DNA from: CAYXVU01 sp964468725
GTDB lineage: Bacteria; Acidobacteriota; Blastocatellia; UBA7656
NCBI GenBank assembly: GCA_964468725.1
Contig: CAYXVU010000058.1
Span: 1-28,557, forward strand
DNA: 28,557 bases
Direction: 5' to 3'
Notes under the pieces: model-generated
Databases searched by the model: none
The model's input: the letters and a program-made list of their open reading frames with translations, nothing else
What the model was told of the DNA's origin: nothing
Shown here: positions 16,957 to 25,144 of the stretch, piece by piece
Position numbering within the stretch: the first letter of the stretch is position 1
Layout of the letters: each line of letters begins with the position of its first letter
Translations under genes and position numbers: made by a program

Positions 16957-17124
16957 TTAATGCGCCCACACGCGCGCGCAGCGCGCCGTGTGTCGGCGCA
17001 GAAGGTTCTCCACCTCCTGCGCGGAAGGTTTAGTCTCGCCTTCGGATGATTCGCCGGAGGCCGGACTTGCGGCTTTCGGCTCCGGCGCAGACTGCATTTC
17101 GAACTCTTGAATCACGACGGCCAT
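16957..17124 (-). CDS. Small CIS-cluster protein, 55 aa (Pvc6/DUF5908-position)
   Basis: A short gene found by direct reading: ATG at 17124, 55 codons, stop TAA at 16959-16957. GGAGAAG lies about 5-9 nt before the start. The protein starts MAVVIQEFEMQSAPEPKAAS, continues through a Ser/Glu/Pro/Gly-rich linker, and ends in a basic helix EVENLLRRHTARCARVWAH. Small proteins with this layout (short beta-strand start, disordered middle, Arg-rich terminal helix ending near AH) commonly occupy this position between the LysM protein and the hub in CIS loci, matching Afp6/Pvc6 by location. Function is not established; a small adaptor at the tube-hub junction is possible. Spacing to the LysM gene is 50 bp. 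Confidence 0.75.
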   Translation of the reverse strand: MAVVIQEFEMQSAPEPKAASPASGESSEGETKPSAQEVENLLRRHTARCARVWAH

Positions 17125-17174
17125 ACGATCTTCTCCTGCTGATCTTCAGCTTTTGTCCGACCTTCTCAAATTAG

Positions 17175-17918
17175 TTAGGCTCGCGTCAGGCGCGGCGGAC
17201 GCGGCAGACTTACATTCATATCAATCAACTGGCCGGGTTGTAGTCCGCGCGGGTTTTCAATGCCGTTGGCCAATGCGATGGCTTGCCAGTTGTCGCCTTT
17301 GCCTTGACTGGAAGCCAACCCCTGCACGGTTGACCCGGCGGGGGCTTCCGTCATCGGCGTCGTTCCCGGCGGCGCGGCATTGCCAGTAGAGGCTTGACTG
17401 GGCGAGCCAGCCGTAGCCCGAAAGGTGAAGAGGGTGATCTTCTGCTGCGTCAACGAGAGCGACATGCTGGCGCGCAAGGGGCGACCATCGGCTGAGAAAA
17501 ATTCCAACGACTCTTCCAGCGACTCCATAATGCCGTCGAACTGAAACGACCCCCAGATGAAGCGCACTCCCGGCGGCACGAACTTTTTATCCGGCTGCTC
17601 TTCAGGAGTAATAAAAAAGGCGACCTTCTGCGTCAGCTTACGCACATCATCAACCGGTTCTTCTCCCTCTGCCGTCGCCGTGACATCGAACCAGAGTTGC
17701 AAGGCGAGTTTCGTCGTCCCCGCGCCGACGAACTGCCGCGCCGGTGTGCCGCTCTGATCGCCCGCACCCGAAGGCGTAGCGACTTGATTGGCGAAGCTCA
17801 CCTTCAACGACTCCGGATTGAACTGCACAATGGTGTTGTTCTCCGGGTTGATCTCCTCTTTGAAGTCGGCGTCGAGTTGTCGCAACTCGGCTTTCGCTAA
17901 ATTGGCGGCTTCAGGCAT
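17175..17918 (-). CDS. LysM-type tube-initiator/hub-binding protein (Pvc7/Afp7-like, CIS tube protein family)
   Basis: A 247-aa protein. Residues ~25-45 have the signature TIVQFNPESLKVSFANQV of the CIS tube-related N-terminal domain, followed by LALQLWFDVTAT, VRFIWGSFQFDGIMESLEES and GRPLRASMSLSLTQQ. This fold is related to tube proteins and binds between tube and hub. After a Pro/Thr/Gly-rich linker (~170-200) there is a short LysM-like segment with GDNWQAIALANGIENPRGLQ and PGQLIDM. In phages such as T4 (gp53/gp54-like layers) and in Afp7 the LysM part clamps baseplate subunits. A purine-rich AGAGAG precedes the ATG. Placement after tube 2 and before the small gene and hub matches Afp5-8. 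Confidence 0.9.
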   Translation of the reverse strand: MPEAANLAKAELRQLDADFKEEINPENNTIVQFNPESLKVSFANQVATPSGAGDQSGTPARQFVGAGTTKLALQLWFDVTATAEGEEPVDDVRKLTQKVAFFITPEEQPDKKFVPPGVRFIWGSFQFDGIMESLEESLEFFSADGRPLRASMSLSLTQQKITLFTFRATAGSPSQASTGNAAPPGTTPMTEAPAGSTVQGLASSQGKGDNWQAIALANGIENPRGLQPGQLIDMNVSLPRPPRLTRA

Positions 17919-17935
17919 AGCAATCTCTCTTCTCT

Positions 17936-17956
17936 GGTTGTCGGTCGTCCATTGTC
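17936..17956. repeat. Three heptamers in the gap after tube 2
   Basis: GGTTGTC, GGTCGTC and CATTGTC lie in tandem on the plus strand in the 142-bp gap between the second tube gene and the LysM gene. The first two are the same units seen at 22076-22107. A CCCCTT/AAGGGG pair across the gap allows a weak stem. Confidence 0.5.
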
Positions 17957-18060
17957 CCCTTCGTTCTCACTTCCATTACTCTCAACTTGCTAATCAGTCG
18001 CCGATACGAACTGCCCTCTTGCCTTGCCCAGCGAGTGACAAGGGGCGAGAAGCACTTGGC

Positions 18061-18522
18061 TTATGGCCTCTTCAATGACAGAGATTCGTAAGCCAGTTGC
18101 AACTCTTCGATGGCGACGGCTCCGTCTTTGGCATTTAAGGTTGGCGCTTTGAGCTTGACCGGCACGCACCGCGACAGCACGAAGCGTGCGCGTTCAGTTT
18201 GACCATCCGCCGCCAGCAAGACCACTTCGGCGTCGGCTCTGAGCGCCGGGTTTTCCATGACTTTTTCCACCCACGTCCACAAATCGAAGTTCTCGGTCAG
18301 CCCGCGTTTCAGCGTCAGTTGCCCGAAATTCATCGGCCCAGTCAGGCGAATCTGTTTGCCGTTGTTGCCGCCTTCACGAATCGTCTTCACATCCATCGTC
18401 ATTTCCAGTCCGTCGCAATCGGAAAAAGCGGCATTGCAGACACGCTGCGAAACGTCGGGGGCGTTGATCTCGACGGAGAAATTGAAGGTCGTAAACGGAT
18501 AAGGAATCTGCTCTTCAGCCAT
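18061..18522 (-). CDS. CIS inner tube protein 2 (Pvc5/Afp5-like, gp19 family)
   Basis: A 153-aa phage-tail-tube-like protein. Typical motifs are YPFTTFNFSVEI at the start, AAFSDCDGLEMTMDVKTI (residues ~30-47), a Gly/Asn-rich loop, FGQLTLKRGLTENFDLWTWV, and a C-terminal KLKAPTLNAKDGAVAIEELQ strand pair. The family forms hexameric rings. Compared with tube 1 it lacks the longer loop and has WVEKVMENPALRADAEVVLL, consistent with a specialised tube-initiating ring next to the baseplate, as for Pvc5. Its ATG comes four bases after the TAG of the giant sheath gene and in the same frame, so translation is probably coupled. Confidence 0.93.
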   Translation of the reverse strand: MAEEQIPYPFTTFNFSVEINAPDVSQRVCNAAFSDCDGLEMTMDVKTIREGGNNGKQIRLTGPMNFGQLTLKRGLTENFDLWTWVEKVMENPALRADAEVVLLAADGQTERARFVLSRCVPVKLKAPTLNAKDGAVAIEELQLAYESLSLKRP

Positions 18523-18525
18523 AAG

Positions 18526-21447
18526 CTATCGTCCTTCGGTTACGAGCGTTCGGTCGCCGGTCTGCACCAGGCGAATGGTTAAAAAGGTCATCGGCAATGA
18601 CGGGGCAACTTTGAGTTCAACGATGAAGCGGCCTTGTTCGACGCTGGTCGGCGTATTGAGGGCATTGCCAGTGACGACTTGAAACGACTCAGCGGGCGTT
18701 CTGCCTTTGAACGCGCCGCGCGTAAACATCCCGGTCAACATGGCCTCGAAACCGCGTTGCACCGAACGACGAAACAGATCGTCATTCGGCTCGAAGACAT
18801 AGCGCGCACCGAGGCGCAACGCCAAACGGCGCAGCAAGATCAACAGACGGCGCACGTTGATCGGTCGCACATCTACATCGCTACTCAAGGTGTCAGCGCT
18901 CAAGACCGTGAAGCCGCGAGGCTCTTGCCGAATCAAGTTGAGTTGCGCTTCTTGCAAACGCAGACGCTGACTGCGCGCTATGGCCGGGGTGAGCGCCACT
19001 ACGCCGCGCAACTTCTCGTTGGCCGGGGCAATCCACGCGCCGCGCGCCAATGACCGTGCGGCCATCACGCCGCAGATCGCGCCATCGGACGGGGTGCGAC
19101 GAAAGGTTGGTTGCTCGGCGCTCTCCCGATCAATTAGCCAAGGGTGATAGAGCGCGGCATAGCTCAGGCTGTTCGTCTCAAAATCGCTCAACAAGGCGAC
19201 GCCTTCCGTCGCGCTCACCAGTTGGGCGTCCCCGTTGGCTTGCGGCGTAAACTTGAGCGTTTCGATATGCTCGATGGCCTGGTCTTCGCGGTAATGCTCC
19301 GGCAAGGTGAAGACGGCAAACAGATCGCCGCGCCCATAGCACATTCGGAGCAAGGCGCGATGCACGGCAAGCAACGCGTCGGAGCGGTAATCTTTTTCCT
19401 CTTTCAGTTGATAGCCGGTGGCCGAGGTGACCGAAACGACGATGCCATTCGACCAATCGCTCACCGTAGCACCAGCTTCGGCGCGCACGCGATAGTAGTA
19501 GTCGCCGCGACTGCGACCGTAAATCGTCAAGCGTTGCTCTGTGCCCGTGTAGATCGTTGTCACATCACTGAAATCAGGGCGCGTTGCTTCCTGCAAAACA
19601 AAGCGCACATCGCTCTCCGCAGACGACCAAGCAAGCGCAAAGGTGCCGCCCGCATCTGCAAGGCTATCGTGCAGAAACGGCGCAGAAATTTCGCGCAGGT
19701 CGCAATCGAGAAAGTTGGCGCGGTCAGGATGCGAGACGCGCGGAATCGTTGGCAGCGGATTACAGGATAGAAAATGCCACCATTCGGGGCGTTCGGGCGG
19801 CAATGACGGCTCGGCTGGTATGGCTGCCTCTTCTGTCGCTTTGACCCAGCCGCGTTGCGCGGCATCCGGCACGGCGATGATCGTCGCTTCCTCAACGCTG
19901 AGCGCAGCATGTATGCCGCGCAGCGGGCGCGGCGACGGGCTGAGGTAACGCAGAAAATCGGCCTGCGCCATCACCGTCGTCGTGCGCGAAGCAATTAAAT
20001 CAGCATCCAGAAAAAGGCTGGCATCAAATTCGGCCAGACCATCGCGCTCTAATTGCGTGCCCTCTTGTTTGACCGCGCTCAAATAATTTTCCGCAACCGC
20101 TTGCACACCGAGGGGCAAATAGAGAGCCTCGTCGAGCGCGACCCCAGCCAGCGGGAAACGGCGTTCGCGGTCGCGTCGCCACAGTTCGATGCGTTCGTTG
20201 TCAAAGGTCACTTCAAAGCGACCGCGCTCAAACGGCTGATCGCTACTCTCGTAGAGCGCGTGGTCGGTTGGCAAATCGCCCCAGAATCTCGCTTGCGCCG
20301 CGGCGAAACCGAGATCGCTTAACTTTTCGGCATACTCATTGCCTTGCTTGACCCATAATTCGAAGGTCAGCCGTTCGGCCTTTGGCGTCAGCACGCCATA
20401 ATCGGACGGCGCGGCAGCCAGTCGCCACAGCCCTTGCCCTCTGAGCCGTGTGACTTCGCGCGGCGGCGAATCCGGCAGGGACAGAAAGCTCACATCCTGC
20501 ACAGTCAGCCACAACTCTTCGTTTCCAGCCGTGATGCGAACCAGAGCCCCCGGTTCGGGCGCATCGAGAAAGGGCATTGCCAGATCAACCGTTAGCAATC
20601 CGTCGCGGTCAGGGGCAGACAACTCTGCGGGGTTGAGGACGGTGATGGGGTCGCTGGCACAGCAGTCCGGATCGAAAGGCTCAGAGGCTGGCGCAGGATG
20701 GTGCAGGCGCGTGAAGACCGTCGCTTGCGCTGCGGTGATAACCAGCGGTGGGCTGCTGAGGGTGCTTTGTCGGAACCATACGGCGCGTCGGCTATGCAGA
20801 CGGATGACGGGTTGTCCGGGCGGCGAAGCAGCCGAGGGTTCGGCTTGGTCAACCGCCAGCATCAGCACATAGCGGTCGTCGAATTGCACACGCAACAGAT
20901 CGCCTGCGCGTATGGGTTCGAAGCCATCGAGCGCTGCATCCATGACCACTTCGCCGCTCGTTGCCTGGGCGACGCGCAAGGCTTGCACAGAGCGGGCTAA
21001 CAAGGTTGCGCTGACGCTGACATCATCCGACCACGAGCCTTGCGAACGCGCTTGCGCGAAGGCGGGAGCCAGTCTGACAGTTCCGCTTTCGCCAAATTGC
21101 GCGACCGCCAGGCCGGGCACAGGAAAATAGTTAGACCGCGCGGCGGCGCTTGCCACCCGCACAATGAAGCAGCGTTTTCCGCCATTTTGAAAGAAGGCGC
21201 GCACAGCCGGGGCAAGATGCGCGTAGACCGGCTCGCCGCGTTGTTCATCCCAGACGAGCGGCGCATCTTTGCCAAAAATGGCTTCGAACTGCGTCGCCGT
21301 CTCGACGGCCACAGGAGTGTGCAACGGCCCCGATGCCGCAAAGCCGACAAAGACCGCGACATCCATACGCGGCAAGGAATCGGCGAGTTGCGGCGAATGC
21401 GTTTCGACGCGAAATCCGGGCAGTCGTCTGATGGTACGCGCAACCAT
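18526..21447 (-). CDS. Giant sheath-like protein with fibronectin-III-like insertion (Afp4/Pvc4-position)
   Basis: A 973-aa protein. The ATG at 21447 is chosen because GGAGAG sits 5 nt upstream and the protein then starts MVARTIRRLPGFRVETHS; an in-frame extension upstream runs through repeat DNA. N-terminal sheath features are VAVFVGFAASGPLHTPVAVE and FQNGGKRCFIVRVAS. C-terminal sheath features are DVRPINVRRLLILLRRLALR and FEPNDDLFRRSVQRGFEAML. Between them is a large insertion; about residues 575-675 resemble an FN3 domain (TFALAWSSAESDVRFVLQEA, then GDYYYRVRAEAGATVSDWSN). Sheath proteins assemble round the tube and contract; the insertion should lie on the outside. Length is well above the ~350-480 aa of ordinary sheaths. 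It ends in TAG. Confidence 0.88.
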   Translation of the reverse strand: MVARTIRRLPGFRVETHSPQLADSLPRMDVAVFVGFAASGPLHTPVAVETATQFEAIFGKDAPLVWDEQRGEPVYAHLAPAVRAFFQNGGKRCFIVRVASAAARSNYFPVPGLAVAQFGESGTVRLAPAFAQARSQGSWSDDVSVSATLLARSVQALRVAQATSGEVVMDAALDGFEPIRAGDLLRVQFDDRYVLMLAVDQAEPSAASPPGQPVIRLHSRRAVWFRQSTLSSPPLVITAAQATVFTRLHHPAPASEPFDPDCCASDPITVLNPAELSAPDRDGLLTVDLAMPFLDAPEPGALVRITAGNEELWLTVQDVSFLSLPDSPPREVTRLRGQGLWRLAAAPSDYGVLTPKAERLTFELWVKQGNEYAEKLSDLGFAAAQARFWGDLPTDHALYESSDQPFERGRFEVTFDNERIELWRRDRERRFPLAGVALDEALYLPLGVQAVAENYLSAVKQEGTQLERDGLAEFDASLFLDADLIASRTTTVMAQADFLRYLSPSPRPLRGIHAALSVEEATIIAVPDAAQRGWVKATEEAAIPAEPSLPPERPEWWHFLSCNPLPTIPRVSHPDRANFLDCDLREISAPFLHDSLADAGGTFALAWSSAESDVRFVLQEATRPDFSDVTTIYTGTEQRLTIYGRSRGDYYYRVRAEAGATVSDWSNGIVVSVTSATGYQLKEEKDYRSDALLAVHRALLRMCYGRGDLFAVFTLPEHYREDQAIEHIETLKFTPQANGDAQLVSATEGVALLSDFETNSLSYAALYHPWLIDRESAEQPTFRRTPSDGAICGVMAARSLARGAWIAPANEKLRGVVALTPAIARSQRLRLQEAQLNLIRQEPRGFTVLSADTLSSDVDVRPINVRRLLILLRRLALRLGARYVFEPNDDLFRRSVQRGFEAMLTGMFTRGAFKGRTPAESFQVVTGNALNTPTSVEQGRFIVELKVAPSLPMTFLTIRLVQTGDRTLVTEGR

Positions 21448-21454
21448 TGGCTCT

Positions 21455-21600
21455 CCGTAGTCCGGTATCCGTAGTCCGATGTCCGTTGCCGGTTCGTAGA
21501 CGAGTTGTCGAATCCTCGTGAGCCGACGGCGCGCTCCCCCTAGCAACAGGAAAGGGCATCTTGCGGCAACTACCGACGGGCGACAGACAACGGACGACTA
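21455..21600. repeat. Heptamer array with inverted partner between tube 1 and giant sheath
   Basis: Plus-strand heptamers from 21455: CCGTAGT, CCGGTAT, CCGTAGT, CCGATGT, CCGTTGC. The far side of the gap (21565-21600) carries reverse-complement-like units, including GGCAAC at 21565-21570 pairing with GTTGCC at 21485-21490 and GACAACGGACGAC. The 160-bp gap can thus fold into a long imperfect stem-loop. Confidence 0.6.
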
Positions 21601-21607
21601 ACCCCTC

Positions 21608-22060
21608 TCACTCCATTTCCAATCGTTCATAGGCAATGACGAGTTCTTCCATCGCCACATCCGTACCTTTCGCATTGAGCGGGCCGCTGGTGTGTTTGAT
21701 GATGCGCGCCCGCAGCAACTTCCAGGTCTGCACGATGGCAGTGTGATCCTCGTTTTGCAGATTGATAGTGATGGTGCGTAAAGCGTTTTGATTGCCGTTG
21801 CGAATATCGTTCAGCCAGTTGTAGAGCGACAGCGAGCCGATGATGCCGCGTTTCATGGTCACATCGGTAGACTTGTTCATGCCGGTGATCTTCATCACGC
21901 TGTTCTCTTTCGAATTGCCGTTGCGATATTCGGAAACCGTCACTTCCATGCCGATGCCGCTGAGTTCTTGAAACCCAGCGTCCGGGCCTTCGGTGTTACC
22001 GGTTCCCAGATCAACCAGAAAGTTGAACTGCACATAAGGTCGTTCTCGGAATTCAGCCAT
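21608..22060 (-). CDS. CIS inner tube protein 1 (Pvc1/Afp1-like, gp19 family)
   Basis: A 150-aa tail tube protein with an optimal AAGGAGG ribosome site 6 nt before the ATG. Family motifs are RPYVQFNFLVDLG at residues 7-19, GFQELSGIGMEVTVSEYRNG at ~29-48, VTMKRGIIGSLSLYNWLND (~67-85) and the C-terminal strand GTDVAMEELVIAYERLEME. It is expected to be the major tube subunit, made in large amounts, which agrees with the strong translation signal and the isolated position between two hairpin-forming gaps. It follows the sheath gene as in most CIS loci. It ends with TGA. Confidence 0.95.
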   Translation of the reverse strand: MAEFRERPYVQFNFLVDLGTGNTEGPDAGFQELSGIGMEVTVSEYRNGNSKENSVMKITGMNKSTDVTMKRGIIGSLSLYNWLNDIRNGNQNALRTITINLQNEDHTAIVQTWKLLRARIIKHTSGPLNAKGTDVAMEELVIAYERLEME

Positions 22061-22075
22061 GTGTTCCTCCTTAAC

Positions 22076-22196
22076 GGTTGTCAGTCGTCGGTCGTCGGTT
22101 GTCGGTTCTGACTCGCGTAGCCTCGGTGTCGGCTAGAGCGTATGGACAGCCCGATGCCGAGTGGCAACCGACAACGGACAACGACCAACCAACAAT
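22076..22196. repeat. Heptamer-built long hairpin between sheath and tube 1
   Basis: Left arm on the plus strand: GGTTGTC, AGTCGTC, GGTCGTC, GGTTGTC, GGTT at 22076-22107. Right arm: units like GACAACG, GACAACG and ACCAACC at about 22166-22190. GTTGTCGGTT (22098-22107) pairs perfectly with AACCGACAAC (22166-22175). Inside lies a second stem (CTCGG..CCGAG type), so the whole gap may form one hairpin. Confidence 0.65.
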
Positions 22197-22199
22197 CGG

Positions 22200-24140
22200 T
22201 TACACTTTGCGATCTGCCGTCCATTGACCAATGCGGAAGATGACAAACTCTGCCGGACGCAGCGGCGCGACGCCGATCAAGCAGACCAACCTGCCGTTGT
22301 CTAAATCGTTTTGCGTCATCGTCGAGCGGTCGCATTTGACGAAGTAAGCCTTTTCGGGCTTCTCGCCTAGAAGAGCGCCATTCATCCATTCGTTGAGCAA
22401 GAAGTCTTCAATGGTGCGCCGCACGTTCGCCCACAAAGCCGGGCCGTTTGGCTCGAAGACCGCCCACTGCGTGCCTTTGTCAATGGAGCGTTCGAGGTAG
22501 GCGAAATAGCGGCGCAGGTTGACATACTTCCATTCCGGGTCGCTGCTGATGGTGCGCGCGCCCCACAAGCGAAAGCCGCGACCTTCGAAAAAGCGGAAGC
22601 AGTTGACCCCTTCGGGATTGAGAACATCTTGCTGACTCTTGTTGAGCAAGACCTCGAAGCCGAGCGCCAGATTGACGACTTCGTTGGCGGGCGCTTTGTA
22701 GACGCCGCGCTCGATGTCATTGCGCGCATAGATGCCGGAAACGAAGCCGCTCGGCGGCAGATAGATCTCTTGCCGCGTGACCGGATCGAGAACCCGCACC
22801 CAGGGGTAATAGAGCGCCGCATATTTGGAATCGAGTTTGGCGCGCATGGCGCGCACACCGGCAATCGCTTGTCCGTCGCCGCTGTCAAGCACGGCAATGC
22901 GATAGCGCATGCGCGTGGCATGCGAAATCAAGAGATTGACGATGGTGTTGCCATCGGTACTGTAGCCGCCGTCAATTCCGAAGGTCGAACCGGGAGCCGC
23001 GACAATCGAGATGTCTTCGATGTCTTCAAAGGCCTTCAGTCCGGTCTTGAACGGATCGGTGTCGCGCGCCGTTCCCTCATATTCGGTTGCCGTCGGGCGG
23101 TTGCCGTCGTTACCGCCGGTGAGCGCAAAATCAAAGACCGTCTCCAATCCCTGCACGCCCGTCCAATTGGCATTGCCCAGCGCGCCGCTTGAAGCCGTAG
23201 TCAACGCGCTCAAGACGCCGAAGCCACTATTGGCCACGTTTGCGCCGCGTTCGATTGAGATCGGCAAGGTGCGGGCTTGCGCGCGATTGCTCAGTTGATC
23301 GACACTGGGGTGGAAGCGGGCGGTGACCGAATCGGCAACCCCGAAGGTAAGGTGTGCAGGGTCGAGGGCTAAATCTTCCCAAACCTGTGTGCCAACCGGG
23401 TCGAGCGGGTCGCTCGGAAAGACGATCACAGTCAGTTTGACAGTGCGAACCTCGGTGACGCCGGGGATAAAGGACGAGGGCGGCGACTGCGGATTGAGTT
23501 CGATGGGCGAACCCGATTGCGGATGAAAGCGCCACGTGTCTTGCCCACTGGCGGCATCGAAATAGCTCTCCGCCCGGTAGAAAGTGCCTTGAAACTGGCG
23601 CTGGCTGTCATCGTTTGGCGGGCTGCCCGCCGTCGAGGTGCCGACCCAAACCATGTCGTTGTCTTGCAGTCCGCTGACGACCGGATTGCCTTGCGCGTCC
23701 GCGCCAAGCACGTTCTGTCCGAGGCGCAAGCGGAAGCTGAGGCGGCGATTGCCTGCTCGACCGGGGAAACGCGCCGCGACCTGAAGAACATTTGCCATAT
23801 TGATGCCGCTCGGTTGCCAACTGGCGAGGCCCTCATCTTGGTCGGTAGGCGCAAAGACGCGGACGACGTAGAGCCGTTTGCCGCCTTCTTCAAAGAAGGC
23901 GCGCACCGCGTGCCAGAGATAGTTGTGCAGTGTGCCAAAGTCGTCGAAGTCGAGTTGCTGACCGTCGCCGTAAACGCGTTCGAATTCGCCGAGGCTGGTG
24001 ATGACATCAGGTTCCAGATCAATCGGGCCGTTGCGACAGGGGCCGATGAAGCCGGTGGTTGTAGTGCTGACTCCTTCGATTGATTTGGATCGAAATGAAG
24101 TCTCTTCGACATATACTCCGGGAGCTAAGTATTCAGGCAT
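22200..24140 (-). CDS. CIS sheath protein (Pvc2/Afp2-like, phage tail sheath family)
   Basis: A 646-aa sheath with an excellent AAAGGAGGT ribosome site 5 nt before the ATG. N-terminal hallmark LAPGVYVEETSFRSKSIEGV (residues ~5-24), then TTTTGFIGPCRNGPIDLEP, SLGEFERVYGDGQQL and EEGGKRLYVVRVFAPTD. The C-terminal third has KYAALYYPWVRVLDPVTR, GFVSGIYARNDIERGVYKAP, GFRLWGARTISSDPEWKYVN and VNLRRYFAYLERSIDKGTQW, all classic sheath elements, ending with VCLIGVAPLRPAEFVIFRIG. The sheath contracts to drive the tube. The central part (about 130-330) is a larger-than-usual surface domain. The gene precedes tube 1, and both have the strongest ribosome sites in the cluster. Confidence 0.95.
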   Translation of the reverse strand: MPEYLAPGVYVEETSFRSKSIEGVSTTTTGFIGPCRNGPIDLEPDVITSLGEFERVYGDGQQLDFDDFGTLHNYLWHAVRAFFEEGGKRLYVVRVFAPTDQDEGLASWQPSGINMANVLQVAARFPGRAGNRRLSFRLRLGQNVLGADAQGNPVVSGLQDNDMVWVGTSTAGSPPNDDSQRQFQGTFYRAESYFDAASGQDTWRFHPQSGSPIELNPQSPPSSFIPGVTEVRTVKLTVIVFPSDPLDPVGTQVWEDLALDPAHLTFGVADSVTARFHPSVDQLSNRAQARTLPISIERGANVANSGFGVLSALTTASSGALGNANWTGVQGLETVFDFALTGGNDGNRPTATEYEGTARDTDPFKTGLKAFEDIEDISIVAAPGSTFGIDGGYSTDGNTIVNLLISHATRMRYRIAVLDSGDGQAIAGVRAMRAKLDSKYAALYYPWVRVLDPVTRQEIYLPPSGFVSGIYARNDIERGVYKAPANEVVNLALGFEVLLNKSQQDVLNPEGVNCFRFFEGRGFRLWGARTISSDPEWKYVNLRRYFAYLERSIDKGTQWAVFEPNGPALWANVRRTIEDFLLNEWMNGALLGEKPEKAYFVKCDRSTMTQNDLDNGRLVCLIGVAPLRPAEFVIFRIGQWTADRKV

Positions 24141-24214
24141 CCCATACCTCCTTTGAAGTCGGTCGCGCTCAACGCGTGACCGTTGTTGAACTCAAGTCTT
24201 CGCAAAGCGCCGTA

Positions 24215-24227
24215 CCCTGCCGCAGGG
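24215..24227. repeat. Short hairpin upstream of the sheath gene
   Basis: CCCTG-CCG-CAGGG is a perfect 5-bp stem in the 116-bp gap before the sheath gene. A second imperfect stem (GGTCGCG with CGCGTGACC) lies nearer to the start codon. No T-run is present; both may influence sheath mRNA processing or be incidental in G+C-rich DNA. Confidence 0.35.
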
Positions 24228-24256
24228 CGGTGCATCATGAAGCTGGCGGCTCTCGG

Positions 24257-25144
24257 TCAGGGCGGCGACGCGGCGGTCAGAATCAACACCGATAAATCGT
24301 TGAACTCCGCAGGCGCAACCCGCTCGCGCGAGCGCACAATCAACTCTTGTCCGTAACGCAGGGTGACATCGGCAAGCGGCGTTTGATTCAACTCCGACCA
24401 CAGCGTGGCAGGCGGTTGCAGCAGAATATCGCTCAAGTCCGCGACGCTGAGCGTTGGCGTGACCGGCGCGTAATAGGCGCGGAGTTCGATACTCCACTGT
24501 TGATCTTTGAGCGCCGGGCCTCTGGTAGGCGGCGACCCCAGCCCCACAGCCGGAGGCGAAATGCCATCGAAGGCATTCAACTCCGGGTAGGCGAAGATGA
24601 GGGCGACCCGGCCTGCTTCGTCCGCCAGCCCGCGCGCGAGGGTGCGACCATCGAGGCGCGCTTCGAGCATCGCCCAGGCAGCGGGAGGGGCAGCATGGGG
24701 AGCCGCGCTTCCGTCCACCAGACTGGCGCGGATCACCCCCAGGGCAGCAGGCACCGAGCGCGCCGATGAGGAAAAGAGTGGCACATCGCTCAGCGCAAAC
24801 GGCGGCGAGGCGCGCAGATGATCGTGCAGATTGAGCAGCCCGCTGACCGGCGGCTCGAGGGCAAAGCGAAACGGCAAGAAGCGTTCTGCTTGGTCGCGCA
24901 CTTCAATGTAAAAGCGCACATCCGGCGGACTGGTTGGCACGGCGCGCACCTGCGCTAATCTTTTCAGCACCCAGACGTTGGCGTTATTGACGAAGGCACG
25001 TTCGCGGCTCTCCGGGTTGAAGGTTGAATAGGCTTCGACAATCAGTTCGTCACCAATCAGTCTATTGGTCACCGCATCGGCAAAGCGCACGCCGAGCGGC
25101 GCGGGCAGCACAACGGTGTCAAGAATCGTAACCGGATTGATCAT
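24257..25144 (-). CDS. Conserved CIS accessory protein of unknown function
   Basis: A 295-aa protein whose ATG overlaps the TGA of the DUF4255 gene by one base (TGATG), indicating translational coupling. The N-terminus has LPAPLGVRFADAVTNRLIGD and a pattern V-x-A-x-S-x-x-N-P-E-S-R-E-R-A-F-V-N-N-A-N-V, like the 'RFxDAxTGxxVxDGL' beta-sandwich start I associate with proteins beside Pvc16 in CIS loci. RFLPFRFALEPP and the segment VPAALGVIRASLVDGS begin further beta-rich regions; ARGLADEAGRVALIFAYPE resembles a carboxypeptidase-regulatory-like module. The C-terminus has QELIVRSRERVAPAEFNDLS. There is no signal peptide, membrane segment or catalytic motif. A structural role near the tail terminus is suggested by pairing with the DUF4255 gene only. 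Confidence 0.8.
   Translation of the reverse strand: MINPVTILDTVVLPAPLGVRFADAVTNRLIGDELIVEAYSTFNPESRERAFVNNANVWVLKRLAQVRAVPTSPPDVRFYIEVRDQAERFLPFRFALEPPVSGLLNLHDHLRASPPFALSDVPLFSSSARSVPAALGVIRASLVDGSAAPHAAPPAAWAMLEARLDGRTLARGLADEAGRVALIFAYPELNAFDGISPPAVGLGSPPTRGPALKDQQWSIELRAYYAPVTPTLSVADLSDILLQPPATLWSELNQTPLADVTLRYGQELIVRSRERVAPAEFNDLSVLILTAASPP

Noticed and set aside
15829..17049. 406-codon plus-strand frame
   Set aside because: Antisense to the hub gene and the 55-aa gene; composition is a reverse-frame artefact.
21448..21546. N-terminal extension of the giant sheath gene
   Set aside because: The extension is translated repeat DNA; a good GGAGAG site supports the ATG at 21447.
22076..22107. 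Heptamer arrays as a CRISPR
   Set aside because: Units are only 7 bp, contiguous and degenerate, with no spacers and no cas genes.
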